Shown here: in pieces, positions 1 through 7,155 of the stretch
Position numbering within the stretch: the stretch's first letter is position 1
Layout of the letters: the number at the start of each line of letters is the position of its first letter
Source: Microcaldota archaeon
GTDB taxonomy: Archaea; Micrarchaeota; Micrarchaeia; Micrarchaeales; Micrarchaeaceae
Assembly: GCA_021800135.1 (NCBI GenBank)
Contig: JAJYZH010000010.1
Span: 1-11,738, forward strand
Direction of reading: 5' to 3'
DNA length: 11,738 nucleotides
Program-made: the position numbers and the translations under genes
The notes under the pieces: generated by a model
The model's database searches: none
Told to the model about the DNA's origin: nothing
What the model saw: only the letters and a program-made list of their open reading frames with translations

Positions 1-2
1 AA

Positions 3-602
3 CACATTTCGCACTGGCAGAGGAAGACCGCAAGGCGCAAGGCGAAGTCGATTAGGAGGCAGAAGGCGAAGCAGGAACTGCAGAAAGAATGGTCAAAAGT
101 TACCAACGAATCAAACGACTTCATGCACAAATTGTCGGACGAACTCGTAAACGCAGGTTATACCTCATTTGCAGTTGAATCCCTCAACATACGGAACATG
201 GAAAAGAACCACAGGCTCGCACGTTCGATCCAGAATGCTTCATGGAACAGATTCATAAACATGCTTTCGTACAAGGCTGAAAGTGCTGGTATGGAAGTCA
301 TAAAAGTAGATGCAAGAAACACATCAAAGGAATGCAGCAACTGCGGCAACATAATGGATATGCCGCTCGGGACGACGGAATACATCTGCAACAGGTGCGG
401 CATGCATATGGATAGGGACGTAAACGCCGCAATAAATATACTCAAAAGAGGTAGGGCAGGACTTGCCCGAACTGACGCTCAGGGAGATAGTTGCCTCTAC
501 GATGCAAAGGGCATTGCAAGCAGTGTCGAGGAACTGAGAACATACCCAGAAACTTTCGAAGAAAGTTTCATCAAAGCTTCTGGGGAAGCTCCTAACCTTT
601 AG
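3..602 (+). CDS. tnpB: TnpB, IS200/IS605-type RNA-guided endonuclease, 3' part (runs off left edge)
   Basis: The reading frame is open from base 3 to the TAG at 600-602 and has no start in view, so this is the C-terminal ~199 residues of a longer protein. Visible landmarks, counted from base 3: a Lys/Arg-rich helical stretch (1-30); FAVESLNIRNM (55-66) holding the second RuvC catalytic acid (E59); a C4 zinc ribbon (C111, C114, C129, C132); and DRDVNAAINIL (137-147) holding the third catalytic acid. The first RuvC aspartate would lie left of the window. TnpB proteins are RNA-guided DNA nucleases that help IS200/IS605 elements persist; all active-site residues in view are intact, so the gene may be functional. 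The last ~50 codons also fold as several hairpins (see ncRNA entry). No TnpA transposase is visible, so whether the element is autonomous cannot be judged. Family assignment is firm. Confidence 0.93.
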   Translation, partial: HISHWQRKTARRKAKSIRRQKAKQELQKEWSKVTNESNDFMHKLSDELVNAGYTSFAVESLNIRNMEKNHRLARSIQNASWNRFINMLSYKAESAGMEVIKVDARNTSKECSNCGNIMDMPLGTTEYICNRCGMHMDRDVNAAINILKRGRAGLARTDAQGDSCLYDAKGIASSVEELRTYPETFEESFIKASGEAPNL

Positions 603-619
603 TTAGGAGAGGGTGTCAC
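575..619 (+). mobile_element. Probable right end of the IS200/IS605-family element
   Basis: The stem-loop 589-609 covers the tnpB stop codon and is followed by GGGTGTCAC (611-619). From memory, many archaeal and bacterial tnpB elements end in a stem of the form GAAGCTCC...GGAG followed by a short tail ending in TTCAC or TCAA, and this sequence has that layout (GAAGCTCC at 585-592, GGAG at 606-609, TCAC at 616-619). The exact cleavage point at or near 619 is inferred, and the left end is outside the window. Confidence 0.5.
612..615 (+). promoter_or_regulatory. Shine-Dalgarno GGTG of the 623 gene, inside the element end
   Basis: GGTG lies seven bases before the ATG at 623 and matches the anti-Shine-Dalgarno end of archaeal 16S rRNA (AGGAGGTGAT). 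It falls within the probable tail of the tnpB element rather than in the host gene's own leader. Confidence 0.5.
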
Positions 620-622
620 TTT

Positions 623-1249
623 ATGGATCCCGACAAAAGAAAACGCATGGTAATGTTCATAGGTACAATGATCGTGGCAATAATGTTTGTTACCTCCTAC
701 CTTGCCTTCGGGAACAATAGCTCAGGCACGTCTACTTCTTCTGCAACTACTACAATACGCTCGAGTACGCTGGTAGTGAGTGGCGAGGCAAACGCCACCA
801 TAACAAACTACACCCCAAACTTTAGGATAACGCTATCAAATTACAGCACAGCAAACATAGGGGCGCTCAATTCCACGCTTTCAAAACTCATGTCAAACGG
901 GTCTATATCAAACATGCTCCCAGAGGGCAACGGCAGCTTTGCAATATACTCAGGGCTTCTAGATACCTACGATATCTATAAGACTATCAGCACACAGCCC
1001 ATAGGGAATTACATTGCATGGAATGCGACTGCAGTTATCTCACTGCCTCAATACCTGACCCTCTATTACGGATCCCATGCAATCAACGTGTCTGTGGGCA
1101 GCTTTGTATCGCAGACAGGGGTAAGCAGCATAAGCCTGCTTGGTTCGAAAATCAAGGTTAATGTACTGGCACAGGTGTATCTTTCCAGCAATACCTTCCC
1201 TGAAGCCTACACAGTATACAATAACGAGATAGAGGTAACTGCAAAGTGA
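623..1249 (+). CDS. Membrane-anchored exported protein of unknown function
   Basis: I do not recognise this 208-residue protein. It starts with a short basic stretch (DPDKRKR), then a single hydrophobic segment at about residues 9-29, consistent with a signal anchor or uncleaved signal peptide. A Ser/Thr-rich linker (about 34-47) follows, then an outward-facing domain rich in Asn, Ser, Thr and Tyr with several N-x-S/T sequons. This is the usual form of small archaeal cell-surface proteins. The ATG has a GGTG site seven bases upstream. The gene begins about 20 bases after the tnpB stop and ends 10 bases before gltX, so it is probably co-transcribed with gltX. I see no clear TATA box just upstream, so transcription may come through the tnpB element. 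Coding status is supported by the clean architecture and spacing; function is unknown. Confidence 0.8.
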   Translation: MDPDKRKRMVMFIGTMIVAIMFVTSYLAFGNNSSGTSTSSATTTIRSSTLVVSGEANATITNYTPNFRITLSNYSTANIGALNSTLSKLMSNGSISNMLPEGNGSFAIYSGLLDTYDIYKTISTQPIGNYIAWNATAVISLPQYLTLYYGSHAINVSVGSFVSQTGVSSISLLGSKIKVNVLAQVYLSSNTFPEAYTVYNNEIEVTAK

Positions 1250-1259
1250 GTGCATACCG

Positions 1260-2993
1260 ATGGAAGAGGATATACTTTTATTGATCAGAAAATACGCGAT
1301 AAAGAACGCGGTAGACTACAACGGCAAAGCCAGTTTCGGAAGCGTATTCAGCAAGGCGATCTCAAAAGTAGGAAAAGGGTCTAATCTTGAAGAGTTGAAA
1401 ACCGCGGTCTCTAACGTGGTAAAGGACATCAATGGCCTAACGCCAGAGCAGCAGATGTCCGAATTCAAAAAGTACGAAAGCGAGTTCGAGGAGGAATATA
1501 AAGAAAAACTTAAAAAGACGGCGAATCCGAACCTGGAGCTTCAAGGCGCTGAGGTGGGCAACTTTGCAACGCGCTACGCTCCTGAGCCAAACGGTTACCT
1601 TCATCTAGGCCACGCGAAGGTGGTATTTCTGGAGCAGGAACAGGCGAAGATTTACAAAGGCAAGGCATTCCTGTATTTTGATGATACAAATCCAGAGAAG
1701 GAACGCCAGGAGTTCGTAGACTCCATCAAGATGGACCTCGAGTGGTTGGGTGCAAAGTTCGATAAGGAATACTATGCAAGCGACAATATAGAGAAGGAAT
1801 ACGAATATGCGCGGAAACTGATAGAGATTAACAAAGCATACGTGTGCACCTGCGAGCCTGAGACAATAAAGAAATACAGGTTTGAAAGCATAGAATGCCC
1901 TCATTCCCATAATCCAGAATCAGAAAACATGGTAATGTTTCAGGAGATGCTAGACGGCGAATACGATGAGGGCAAGGCTGTCCTCAGGTTCAAGGGAGAC
2001 ATAGCCTCGCAGAACACAGCAATGAGGGATCCTACGCTGATGCGCATAAAGAATAGCACGCATTACAGGCAGGGAGACAAATACCTCGTATGGCCCACGT
2101 ACGACTTCAACACGCCGATAATGGATTCGATACACGGGGTCACAGACGCTATGCGTAGCAAGGAATATGAACTCAGAGACACTCTTTACAAAGAACTGCT
2201 GCATCTTCTCGGCCTGCGTGTCCCAAGAATGCATTACGAAGCCAGGCTCGAGATAAAAGGGACAGTCACATCAAAACGCAAGCTGAATGAACTCATAAAC
2301 AAGGGGCTCGTAAGTGGATACGATGATCCTCGCCTCATAACTATTGCAGCTTTGCGCAGGCGCGGTATTCTTCCAGAGGCAATAAAGAAATTCGTCCTGC
2401 GCTTTGGAATGAGTCTGGCTGGCAGCACTACTGATATCTCATATCTGATGGCCGAAAACAAAAGGTTGGTGGACCCTTCTGCGAAAAGGCTTTTCTTCGT
2501 GGAAAACCCTATAAGGTTAGAACTAGAAGGATTCGCAAATCGGAAGGTAAAGATGGCACTGCATCCGAACGGTAATCTGGGAGAAAGGGAATACGAAGTT
2601 GGGAACGTATTCTACATAAGCAGTCCGGACGCCGAGGGACTTGACGTAGGTTCGGAGGTAAGGTTAAAGGACCTTATAGGGGTTAAGGTATCTTCGATAT
2701 CAAAAAGCGCAATACACGGCTCCGCAATCGAAGATCAGGGTAATAAAGATATGAAGAAAGTCCAATGGGTATCGGAAGGCAACTATGTTAAATGCAACGT
2801 GCTGGTCCCCGGAGAGATGGTTGACAAGGATGACAACTTCATAGATGGCAGCCTGAAGACCAGCAGCGGATACGTGGAATCCTATGCAGACAAACTGCAA
2901 GAGAGGGAAGTAATACAGTTTGAAAGATTCGGATTCGCCACGTTCGATGGTAATGAAAAGGGCACTAAAAGATTCATATTCATGTCGAAGTAG
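1260..2993 (+). CDS. gltX: Glutamate--tRNA ligase, archaeal type
   Basis: Class I aminoacyl-tRNA synthetase charging tRNA with glutamate in the cytosol. The 577 residues match the archaeal GluRS/GlnRS branch: a ~100-residue helical N-terminal extension, the HIGH motif as HLGH (115-118) in PEPNGYLHLGHAK, FDDTNP (140-145), and the KMSKS loop as TVTSKRK (335-341). Cys196, Cys198, Cys213 and His215 form a possible zinc site in the insertion. The rest (about 400-577) fits the beta-barrel anticodon-binding domain. In most archaea this enzyme also charges tRNA-Gln with Glu for later amidation by GatDE; that is family knowledge, not visible here. The ATG follows the upstream gene by 10 bases with only a weak GTGA before it, suggesting a shared transcript. 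The stop abuts the stop of the opposite-strand fibrillarin gene. Confidence 0.95.
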   Translation: MEEDILLLIRKYAIKNAVDYNGKASFGSVFSKAISKVGKGSNLEELKTAVSNVVKDINGLTPEQQMSEFKKYESEFEEEYKEKLKKTANPNLELQGAEVGNFATRYAPEPNGYLHLGHAKVVFLEQEQAKIYKGKAFLYFDDTNPEKERQEFVDSIKMDLEWLGAKFDKEYYASDNIEKEYEYARKLIEINKAYVCTCEPETIKKYRFESIECPHSHNPESENMVMFQEMLDGEYDEGKAVLRFKGDIASQNTAMRDPTLMRIKNSTHYRQGDKYLVWPTYDFNTPIMDSIHGVTDAMRSKEYELRDTLYKELLHLLGLRVPRMHYEARLEIKGTVTSKRKLNELINKGLVSGYDDPRLITIAALRRRGILPEAIKKFVLRFGMSLAGSTTDISYLMAENKRLVDPSAKRLFFVENPIRLELEGFANRKVKMALHPNGNLGEREYEVGNVFYISSPDAEGLDVGSEVRLKDLIGVKVSSISKSAIHGSAIEDQGNKDMKKVQWVSEGNYVKCNVLVPGEMVDKDDNFIDGSLKTSSGYVESYADKLQEREVIQFERFGFATFDGNEKGTKRFIFMSK

Positions 2994-3650
2994 TCATCTT
3001 TTCCTGAGCACTGAAAACATATGCATGCTGTCATAGGGCTCTATGCCTATCCTTTCCAACACCTCGAAATCCCCACCTACCTTATCCAGTGCCTCCTTAT
3101 ACACCTCCTCAGGCTTCCGGGATATATCAATGCTTTGCGATTTTATCACGAAATATGCATAGCCCCCCTTTTTCAGGAATTTCGCATTTTTCAAAAGTAT
3201 GTCCGCCTGCTCTTTCGATGCAACATCCTGATATATAACATCGCATTTTACCCCCTCAATATACTGCTCATACCTCTCTGTATACCTCGCATCCTCAAGT
3301 ATAGGCAATATATTCTTCCTCCTCTCGCAAACCTTTATGAGTTCACGCATGTTCCTTTCCGAAAATTCTACGGCGTATATCCTGCCATCCCTTGCTATAT
3401 CGCTTACATGGCTTACTGTTGTGCCTGTGGCTGCCCCGAGATAGAGTACTTTGCTGTCGGCCTTGATATGGAAATTCTTAAGGCCTTTGAGTATAGCGGC
3501 TGAAAGTTTGCTTCTGTAGGGGTTCCAGAACCTATACTCTTTGCCCCCGATCTCAGTAAGCATTTCATTGTAAACTTTCCTGCCCCTGTCGAGATTGACA
3601 GTGGCAATCCTCCCATCTATGGAGAAAACACCCTCAAACACCTTATCCAT
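2994..3650 (-). CDS. flpA: Fibrillarin-like rRNA/tRNA 2'-O-methyltransferase
   Basis: Catalytic subunit of archaeal box C/D RNPs, which use S-adenosylmethionine to methylate ribose 2'-hydroxyls in rRNA and tRNA at sites chosen by C/D guide RNAs. The 218-residue protein has the fibrillarin layout: a small N-terminal domain ending in FWNPYRSKLSAAI, the SAM-binding loop VLYLGAATGTTVSHVSD (68-84), E95 in the second strand, D120, YQDVAS (140-145) and VIKSQSID (168-175). Residues K48, D142, K170 and H210 fit the K-D-K-H tetrad of the family. Length is near the usual 210-230. The partner gene nop5, often adjacent in archaea, is not in the window. A possible leader with AT-rich CAATTAATAC (about 3700-3710 on this strand) lies upstream; there is no well-placed Shine-Dalgarno. 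Confidence 0.95.
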   Translation of the reverse strand: MDKVFEGVFSIDGRIATVNLDRGRKVYNEMLTEIGGKEYRFWNPYRSKLSAAILKGLKNFHIKADSKVLYLGAATGTTVSHVSDIARDGRIYAVEFSERNMRELIKVCERRKNILPILEDARYTERYEQYIEGVKCDVIYQDVASKEQADILLKNAKFLKKGGYAYFVIKSQSIDISRKPEEVYKEALDKVGGDFEVLERIGIEPYDSMHMFSVLRKR

Positions 3651-3734
3651 GAAATCTACCGCAAGCTTCTAACCCTCCGCTGTTTACATTGAAGTGGCAT
3701 GTATTAATTGCTATCGGATTAAATTCTGGCTTAT

Positions 3735-3747
3735 GGAAAATATAAAA
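3735..3747 (+). promoter_or_regulatory. BRE/TATA box of the histidine kinase gene
   Basis: GGAAAATATAAAA combines a purine-rich BRE-like stretch with TATAAAA (3741-3747). The usual archaeal spacing puts the transcript start near 3768-3772. This rules against the GTG at 3755 and supports the ATG at 3788 as the kinase start. Confidence 0.6.
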
Positions 3748-3787
3748 AGTATTCGTGTGCAATGTAATATGGCGGCATGGCGACAAT

Positions 3788-5998
3788 ATGGTTTCCGAAC
3801 TTCTTCTTAACAAAATACTTACCGACATACTGCCCTTCCTTAGCAACTCGACTAATGAGGAAGAGATGGTCAGCAAGTTCTCGTCATCTGTAGAGGCAGT
3901 GTTCGGAATAAAAGAGGTAAAGGCCAATGGCGCCTCCAGAAGCAGAGCGGCAGGCTCGATATTCGATTATGTAATTAACACCAAGAAAGTCTACACAGAC
4001 AACCAACTCAGCGAATACTCTGCCTTCCCGGAGCTTATAGATTACAAGAATAAAGGTTACAGGAGTTGTGCACTCTTCCCTATAGTGGTAAATGGCAAGG
4101 TTTTCACGATACTCGAGATGCTTTCTGAACAGGAGAACAAGTTCTCAGCCGATCTGCTGAACAGCGTAACGTTCGCGGCATACTTAGCCGGATTTGCGCT
4201 GATGTACCGATCTGAAAACGGGCTTAATATTAAGCTCGCCAGCTACTTCGATGCAGCTTTCAATTCACCTACTCCGCAATTGTTAGTATCAAAGGATGGG
4301 TCAATAGTAAAGTTCAACAAAAGCTCGATAAAGGAGCTAGGAATATCGCAACAGACCAGAAACATTTCCGAGATTGGGATAGGCATAGATAAGATGCAAC
4401 AGTCAGCCAAGCAGCATTCCGGGATAAAGCACAAGGTAAACAACCAACACCTCTATTCAATACATGTAGAAAGCGTAGGTGACAGCCTATTCCACATGTT
4501 CTTCCAGGAGAACACCAATGCATACGTGCTCTCAGGCCTCTACGGAGCAGTAAGCAGTACAGACTACAGCTGCGCCCTCATGCTAAACACGGATTTCACG
4601 ATACTCGAAGTGCAGGGTAATACAGATTCCGTACTCAACTATCCAAAAGGCCTGCTATACGGGAAGAGCATGCTGAGTTACATAGATGAAAAACAGCGCG
4701 GACCACTCACAAAGAAGCTTGAAACGCTTCCAGAAAATTCCACATACAATACGACAGTAGACCTTGCGCTTGGGGATTCTGGGATGACGCACGTCCGCCT
4801 TTCTTTTGCTAAGCAGTACTACGGATATACCGTCATGGTAGTGAAGGCTAATGCAGAGAAATACATAAAAGACGTCAAGGAACTAATGAACGACTTCACC
4901 TCCATATCATCGGATATGGTGATGAGGGTGGATGGCCTTGGTTATATACGGGAGTGCAACTTTACCATAGAGTCTGTTCTGGGATTCAAGAAAGACGAGA
5001 TAATAGGCCGAGAGGTTAAATCCCTCTATCAGGATACAAGTATATTGGACAGGGATATGACATACGTAAAAAATGGCGGCAAGATCGACGGAACATACAT
5101 AAACTTGTTCAGCAAGAGCGGAGACACTATTCCCGCTACCCATTCCATGCGCATGCTCAAAGATGAGGACAATGCAATAGAGTACCTGATATCTGTGAAG
5201 GAGCTTCAGACAAAAAGGCTACTCAATGACCAGGAATCAACGATAAAGAAACAGGATAATGAGATAAAGAACCTGAAATCTACAAGCGAGCTCAAATCAC
5301 AATTCATATATAACATATCACACGAGCTCAAGACCCCGCTTACCGCTATAAAAGGCTTCTCTAAGCTGTTGTATGATGGGGAATATGGCGCAATGAACGA
5401 TGAGCAGAAAGGTTTTGTAAAGACCATACTAGACGAGTCAGACAGGCTGACGCTTATAATACAGCAGGTGCTTGATGCAACAAAGCTCGAGGCTAACAAA
5501 GTAAAGCTCGACCTGAAGGAAGTAGACCTGAAGGCGATGCAGAACAATCCGAGCATAAAGGCCCTGGAAGAGTCTGCAAGAGAAAAAGGTCTAGACTTCT
5601 CGTGGATAGTAGAATACGATGTGCCTAGCATAACCGCAGATCCGAACAGGCTTATCCAAGTATTCGTTAACCTTATAGGAAACTCAATCAAATTCACGGA
5701 AAAAGGCTCTATAAACGTACACATCAGGAAGAAAAGCAAGAAAAGGATAGAATGCAGTGTAAACGATACGGGAATAGGTATAAGCGATGAGGATAAAAGA
5801 AAGATATTCAGGAAGTTTTATCAAGCGCCTAAGAAGGAACTGGTCAAGCAGGACGGAGCAGGCACAGGCCTGGGACTGTCGATAACGCGGGATATAATAT
5901 CCTTACATCATGGGCATATATCATTTGAATCGGAACAAGGCAAAGGTACAACATTCTCTTTCCTGTTGCCTATAAAGGCAAAAGAGCAGAAGAAGTGA
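3788..5998 (+). CDS. Soluble hybrid-sensor histidine kinase (GAF-like, PAS repeats, HisKA, HATPase)
   Basis: Two-component sensor kinase of 736 residues from the chosen ATG. Domains in order: a GAF-like N-terminal domain (about 10-145); three PAS-like segments (about 153-240, 255-355 and 365-470); a predicted coiled-coil linker (475-505); a dimerisation domain with the H-box NISHELKTPL (phospho-acceptor H512); and an ATPase domain with the N-box (NLIGNS, N628 and N632), G1 DTGIGIS (660-666) and G2 GTGLGLS (692-698). All catalytic boxes look intact. There is no convincing transmembrane helix, so it probably senses an internal signal such as redox, a ligand or light; which one cannot be read from sequence. 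A GTG at 3755 gives a longer frame but lies upstream of the expected transcript start. It lies 1.2 kb from a response regulator, its most likely partner. Confidence 0.93.
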   Translation: MVSELLLNKILTDILPFLSNSTNEEEMVSKFSSSVEAVFGIKEVKANGASRSRAAGSIFDYVINTKKVYTDNQLSEYSAFPELIDYKNKGYRSCALFPIVVNGKVFTILEMLSEQENKFSADLLNSVTFAAYLAGFALMYRSENGLNIKLASYFDAAFNSPTPQLLVSKDGSIVKFNKSSIKELGISQQTRNISEIGIGIDKMQQSAKQHSGIKHKVNNQHLYSIHVESVGDSLFHMFFQENTNAYVLSGLYGAVSSTDYSCALMLNTDFTILEVQGNTDSVLNYPKGLLYGKSMLSYIDEKQRGPLTKKLETLPENSTYNTTVDLALGDSGMTHVRLSFAKQYYGYTVMVVKANAEKYIKDVKELMNDFTSISSDMVMRVDGLGYIRECNFTIESVLGFKKDEIIGREVKSLYQDTSILDRDMTYVKNGGKIDGTYINLFSKSGDTIPATHSMRMLKDEDNAIEYLISVKELQTKRLLNDQESTIKKQDNEIKNLKSTSELKSQFIYNISHELKTPLTAIKGFSKLLYDGEYGAMNDEQKGFVKTILDESDRLTLIIQQVLDATKLEANKVKLDLKEVDLKAMQNNPSIKALEESAREKGLDFSWIVEYDVPSITADPNRLIQVFVNLIGNSIKFTEKGSINVHIRKKSKKRIECSVNDTGIGISDEDKRKIFRKFYQAPKKELVKQDGAGTGLGLSITRDIISLHHGHISFESEQGKGTTFSFLLPIKAKEQKK

Positions 5999-6010
5999 CA
6001 GAAAGCACAA

Positions 6011-6994
6011 TCATGCAATCATTATGCCGCACGCGTTTCCAACACTGCTCGCCATCTTGAAACCGTTGAAGATTGTTGTAAAGTTATCACCGTAGAACAC
6101 ACCGTCAGATACGACGCTAATTATCGTGCCAGATGTTATGTTTAATCCAACCTCCAATGCCATCCCTGTAGTGGAGGATTCGTGGGAGTACGTGCGGTAT
6201 ATTGCGGTATAAATATTTGTACTACTGCTGTTTAGCGTCATATTCATCTTGTACGGCACAACAAGGCTTGTGTTCTGGTATGTGTAAAGCCCTCTTGGAG
6301 GGTATCCGTAGTGGGTGTTATAGCTGGAGTTGTAAAGTGCCGAAGTGCAGCTGCTATCGTTTGCGTACATCTCCGTATAATTCTGCATAAGAGAGTAGTA
6401 AGTGCTTCTCTCCAGCACATTCATTGCCTTCTGCTTGTTGGTTTCCTGTGCTATAGTGGTCGTAGAAGTAGAAGCTATAGAGGTAGTGGTCTGAGTAGTC
6501 GAAGCGTTGCTTATTACCACTGGAGTAGAACCCTGGTTCCTTCCTGCAACAAATGGGTTAATAGTTGTGATGTAAGCCGAATCAGGGGCTATGCCAAGAC
6601 TTGGATCTACAGGGATAAGTGTCACGTTGGCCGAAGATGGGGTCGCCGCATCGAGTTTGATTTCGAGGTTCGCATATTTACCTCCAATATTTACATGCGT
6701 GGCATTTCCATAACCTACTGAGACAAGGGCTTCAGGCTGTATGAATATAGGCAGCTCAGATATCAGCAAATCTGTCCTGTTGCTTGAATAGGAATGGAAA
6801 CTTATTGCGAAATAAGCGCCGTTCATGCCTACGAGAGTAGGCGTTTGGCGTATTGTCAGACTCTTCGAGGCATTAAGGTATGTGTACTTCCCTCCATTGA
6901 GGACAATAGCTGCTGCAACTGCTATAATTATGATCGCCACAACCAGATAAAGGGATTTCCTACTGTTTCTTTTCCTGTGTTTTTCAAGAGCCAA
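6011..6994 (-). CDS. Membrane-anchored surface protein with Thr/Ser linker, unknown function
   Basis: I do not recognise a family. From the chosen TTG at 6994-6992 the protein has 327 residues. It opens with a basic stretch (EKHRKRNSRKS) followed by one hydrophobic helix (about 15-34), a typical signal anchor with the rest outside. A first outer domain (about 40-190) is joined by a Ser/Thr-rich linker (about 195-212, TTQTTTS and STSTTT) to a second domain rich in Tyr, Asn and N-x-S/T sequons with two cysteines. The frame can be extended to an ATG at 7081, but that part covers a TATA-like box (7048-7059), has no Shine-Dalgarno, and adds an odd second hydrophobic piece; the TTG has GGTG five bases before it. 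It converges on the kinase with a 12-base gap and lies back to back with the response regulator. Confidence 0.72.
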   Translation of the reverse strand: MALEKHRKRNSRKSLYLVVAIIIIAVAAAIVLNGGKYTYLNASKSLTIRQTPTLVGMNGAYFAISFHSYSSNRTDLLISELPIFIQPEALVSVGYGNATHVNIGGKYANLEIKLDAATPSSANVTLIPVDPSLGIAPDSAYITTINPFVAGRNQGSTPVVISNASTTQTTTSIASTSTTTIAQETNKQKAMNVLERSTYYSLMQNYTEMYANDSSCTSALYNSSYNTHYGYPPRGLYTYQNTSLVVPYKMNMTLNSSSTNIYTAIYRTYSHESSTTGMALEVGLNITSGTIISVVSDGVFYGDNFTTIFNGFKMASSVGNACGIMIA

Positions 6995-7047
6995 AGCAAC
7001 ACCATATTCAGCAAGCAGGTAAACAACGCCGATGATTATCCTCTCGC

Positions 7048-7059
7048 AAAATATATATT
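7048..7059 (-). promoter_or_regulatory. TATA-like box for the minus-strand surface protein
   Basis: On the minus strand this reads AATATATATTTT. Standard spacing puts the transcript start near 7028, leaving a leader of about 34 bases before the TTG at 6994. If correct, the longer start at 7081 is not used in this transcript. Confidence 0.45.
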
Positions 7060-7104
7060 CCCTTCGCAGGCCTAAACGCATTACCTATGCCGGTAAAGGC
7101 CACT

Positions 7105-7132
7105 TACAGCAAAACATATTATTATTGCTGTA
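7105..7132. promoter_or_regulatory. Inverted repeat over the response-regulator promoter, candidate operator
   Basis: TACAGCAA (7105-7112) and TTGCTGTA (7125-7132) are perfect 8-base inverted arms around a 12-base AT-only-but-one spacer (7113-7124) that contains the only TATA-like sequence upstream of the regulator, CATATTATT. Arm centres are 20 bases apart, about two helical turns, the normal geometry for a dimeric helix-turn-helix protein. A factor bound here would block TBP, so repression or autoregulation is the simplest reading. It lies in the shared region between the divergent genes at 6994 and 7156. Confidence 0.45.
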
Positions 7133-7145
7133 GATATAGATAGCA

Positions 7146-7150
7146 GGTGA
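7146..7150 (+). promoter_or_regulatory. Shine-Dalgarno GGTGA setting the response-regulator start
   Basis: GGTGA sits five bases before the ATG at 7156. The in-frame GTG at 7147 is part of this site, so the ATG is the better start. Confidence 0.65.
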
Positions 7151-7155
7151 CTCCA

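Larger units (their letters stand above)
454..619 (+). ncRNA. Putative TnpB guide (omega) RNA scaffold overlapping tnpB 3' end
   Basis: Four perfect inverted repeats follow one another through the end of tnpB: 454-458/464-468 (5 bp), 549-556/562-569 (8 bp, loop CGAAG), 575-580/585-590 (6 bp, loop TGGG) and 589-596/602-609 (8 bp, loop CTTTA). The third and fourth share two bases, so they would be alternative or slightly shortened stems. TnpB guide RNAs are known to come from exactly this place, the tnpB 3' end plus the right end of the element, with the guide read from flanking DNA. The 5' boundary is a guess. A TATA-like AATAAATATA at 431-440 could start a transcript near 460, but it lies in the conserved NAAINIL codons and may be AT-rich for that reason. 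Confidence 0.55.

Noticed and set aside
158..445. Minus-strand open frame of 95 codons opposite tnpB
   Set aside because: It lies fully under well-conserved tnpB codons for the zinc ribbon and RuvC region, and its product has no recognisable pattern.
3021..3503. Plus-strand open frame of 160 codons opposite fibrillarin
   Set aside because: Composition is odd (rich in Ile, Tyr, Cys, Leu), there is no start signal, and the opposite strand codes for a clear fibrillarin.
3755..3787. GTG start giving the kinase 11 more residues
   Set aside because: It lies only 8 bases after the TATA box and thus upstream of the expected transcript start.
5206..5739. Minus-strand open frame of 177 codons opposite the kinase core
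   Set aside because: It mirrors the HisKA and N-box codons; the Ser/Phe-rich product is typical of an antisense shadow.
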